From Stenotrophomonas tumulicola (lineage in GTDB: Bacteria; Pseudomonadota; Gammaproteobacteria; Xanthomonadales; Xanthomonadaceae): a DNA stretch of 64,000 nt. The notes under the pieces are model-generated. The model was not told the origin of the DNA. It saw only the letters and a list, made by a program, of their open reading frames with translations, and searched no databases. A program made the translations under genes and the position numbers. The stretch spans positions 124,001 through 188,000 of the forward strand of contig NZ_JACGXS010000001.1 in the NCBI RefSeq assembly GCF_014117215.1. Direction: 5' to 3'. Below are positions 63,272 to 64,000 of this stretch, one piece after another (position 1 is the first letter of the stretch; every line of letters starts with the position of its first letter).

Positions 63272-63461
63272 GGTGGGAAGATAGGCAAGGAGGGGCGATA
63301 ACGGCGTCAGCACGGTGACGTCGGGAATCGTGCGCCGGTCCCTGCAGCTTGGCTAGTGGGGACGATGGGGCCATTGCGCTGGCGTTGGCGCGTGATGATC
63401 ACCCACAGCTTCGGCGTGGTGAGGGAGAATGGGGCTTGTCCACCCGATGAGGAGCCACGCC

Positions 63462-63809
63462 ATGATGGAACGTTTCGATGTTGGTCCGCGCATGTCCGAG
63501 ATGACCGTGCACAACAAGGTTGCCTATCTTTCCGGCCAGGTCCCCGAAGACACCAGCCAGGACATCACCGGACAGACGCGCCAGGTATTGGAAGAGATCG
63601 ACAAGCTGTTGATGCTGGCGGCCAGCGACAAGCAGCACGTGCTGCGTGCAGAGGTCTTCCTTGCAGACATCGCTGACTTCGATGGCATGAACCAGGCGTG
63701 GGATGAGTGGGTGGTGGCTGGCATGACCCCGGCACGTGCGACGGTGGAAGCCAAGCTGGCGCATGCCGAGTGGAAGGTCGAGATCGTGATCACTGCCGCG
63801 GTGCCGTGA
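63462..63809 (+). CDS. RidA-family protein (YjgF-like)
   Basis: This small trimeric deaminase-type protein has 115 residues. It starts MMERFDVGPRMSEMTVHNKV, with the AYLSGQVPEDTSQDITGQTRQVLEEI core. In RidA the key Arg sits in a conserved R-x-x-V-E, here PARATVEAKLA. The family clears reactive enamine and imine intermediates. The exact subfamily is not determined. A Shine-Dalgarno (GAGGAG) lies about seven bases upstream. Confidence 0.9.
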   Translation: MMERFDVGPRMSEMTVHNKVAYLSGQVPEDTSQDITGQTRQVLEEIDKLLMLAASDKQHVLRAEVFLADIADFDGMNQAWDEWVVAGMTPARATVEAKLAHAEWKVEIVITAAVP

Positions 63810-63841
63810 CGGTCGAGGCAAGGTCGACAGCAACAGCGGAA

Positions 63842-64000
63842 GCAACAGCAACAGCAACAGCAACAGCTGCAGGGTTGTGGGTTGGTGGGGCGGGGTGGAT
63901 TGGCGGGGGACGGCAACGTCCGCATCCTGCGGGCCTCGTTTCGCGCCATCCGTGGCGCTCAACGCCCCCGCCAACCCACCCCCCCCCACCTTCGACAGGT
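63842..64000. repeat. AGCAACAGC hexanucleotide tract and long GC palindrome at the window edge
   Basis: CAACAG repeats run at about 63843-63867. A palindrome with arms TTGGCGGGGG (63900-63909) and CCCCCGCCAA (63965-63974) follows, and an outer GGTGGGG/CCCACC region extends the stem. The element ends in TTCGACAGGT. The same order (AGCAA tract, CTGCAGGG, TTCGACAGGT) is seen at about 40254-40323. It continues past the window. Confidence 0.7.

Noticed and set aside
63843..63867. Short CAACAG repeats considered as a CRISPR array
   Set aside because: The unit is six bases with no spacers, so this is a microsatellite, not an array.
1..64000. tRNA, rRNA, riboswitch or prophage signals
   Set aside because: I found no cloverleaf with a CCA end, no rRNA conserved block, and no integrase, capsid or att-like repeat that I could support by eye. 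A covariance-model search was not possible.

Overview
The window is a gene-dense, high-GC stretch of a gammaproteobacterial chromosome, best read as Stenotrophomonas (Xanthomonadaceae). This rests on many short palindromes of the GTAG-headed SMAG/REP type (core CGCCGGGCCATGCCCGGCG), the rpoE-rseA-mucD-lepA-lepB-DUF4845-rnc-era-recO gene order, a creBCD operon, and protein sequences that look xanthomonad throughout. I see no prophage, insertion sequence, CRISPR array, rRNA or tRNA. This is core chromosome with a few lineage-specific additions.

Layout. 1-3023: 5' part of mfd, a GNAT acetyltransferase and rlmJ, all on the minus strand. 3071-6654: creB-creC-creD two-component operon, with a CreB-type box before creD. 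6825-10462: secreted M28 peptidase, gltX and zur. 10577-15339: TetR-EmrB-EmrA type efflux operon and a second MFS transporter. 15465-18219: divergent zinc-type TonB receptor and MerC-like membrane protein sharing a promoter region with two Zur-box-like sites. 18332-18514: ribosomal protein bTHX, followed by a decayed copy of its 3' end. 18838-20907: FadB/FadJ-type beta-oxidation enzyme.

21150-29795 is the central envelope-stress and housekeeping operon region: sigma-E, anti-sigma RseA, MucD protease, LepA, signal peptidase I, DUF4845, RNase III, Era and RecO. 29952-39705 holds an orphan REC-HPt protein, rlmD, a CYTH phosphatase, a DsbA/FrnE-like protein, the nagZ-hpt-mtip salvage operon, a cold shock protein, an FAD monooxygenase and AidB. 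39762-45168 holds two Ala-rich lipoproteins, a thiolase and a lipobox-bearing subtilisin autotransporter. 45249-51373 holds leucine dehydrogenase, a ClsC-type phospholipase D enzyme, a pseudouridine-synthase-like protein lacking the catalytic Asp, a YgjP metalloprotein, DUF2058, a DksA-like zinc finger and a small MscS channel. 51411-53753 is a second ECF sigma/anti-sigma/DUF4097 module. 53826-63809 holds a YkgJ Cys-cluster protein, a YegD-type Hsp70, PhnA/YjdM, a transglutaminase-TPR lipoprotein-like protein, an HD protein, an OXLD miniprotein, a DUF998 membrane protein, an AcvB/VirJ hydrolase convergent with MprF, and RidA.

How parts fit. Zur plus the TonB receptor/MerC pair form a zinc-starvation circuit. 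S-methylthioinosine phosphorylase and hypoxanthine phosphoribosyltransferase form a salvage chain. MprF makes lysyl-phosphatidylglycerol and AcvB probably removes it. Two separate ECF sigma factors (21150 and 51728) each overlap their anti-sigma gene by ATGA. The least described signals are a repeat (GGGGACGGAGGGG then TTAAGTCG) that supplies the stop codons of three genes, and the ECF/DUF4097 module with its 12-bp inverted repeat.
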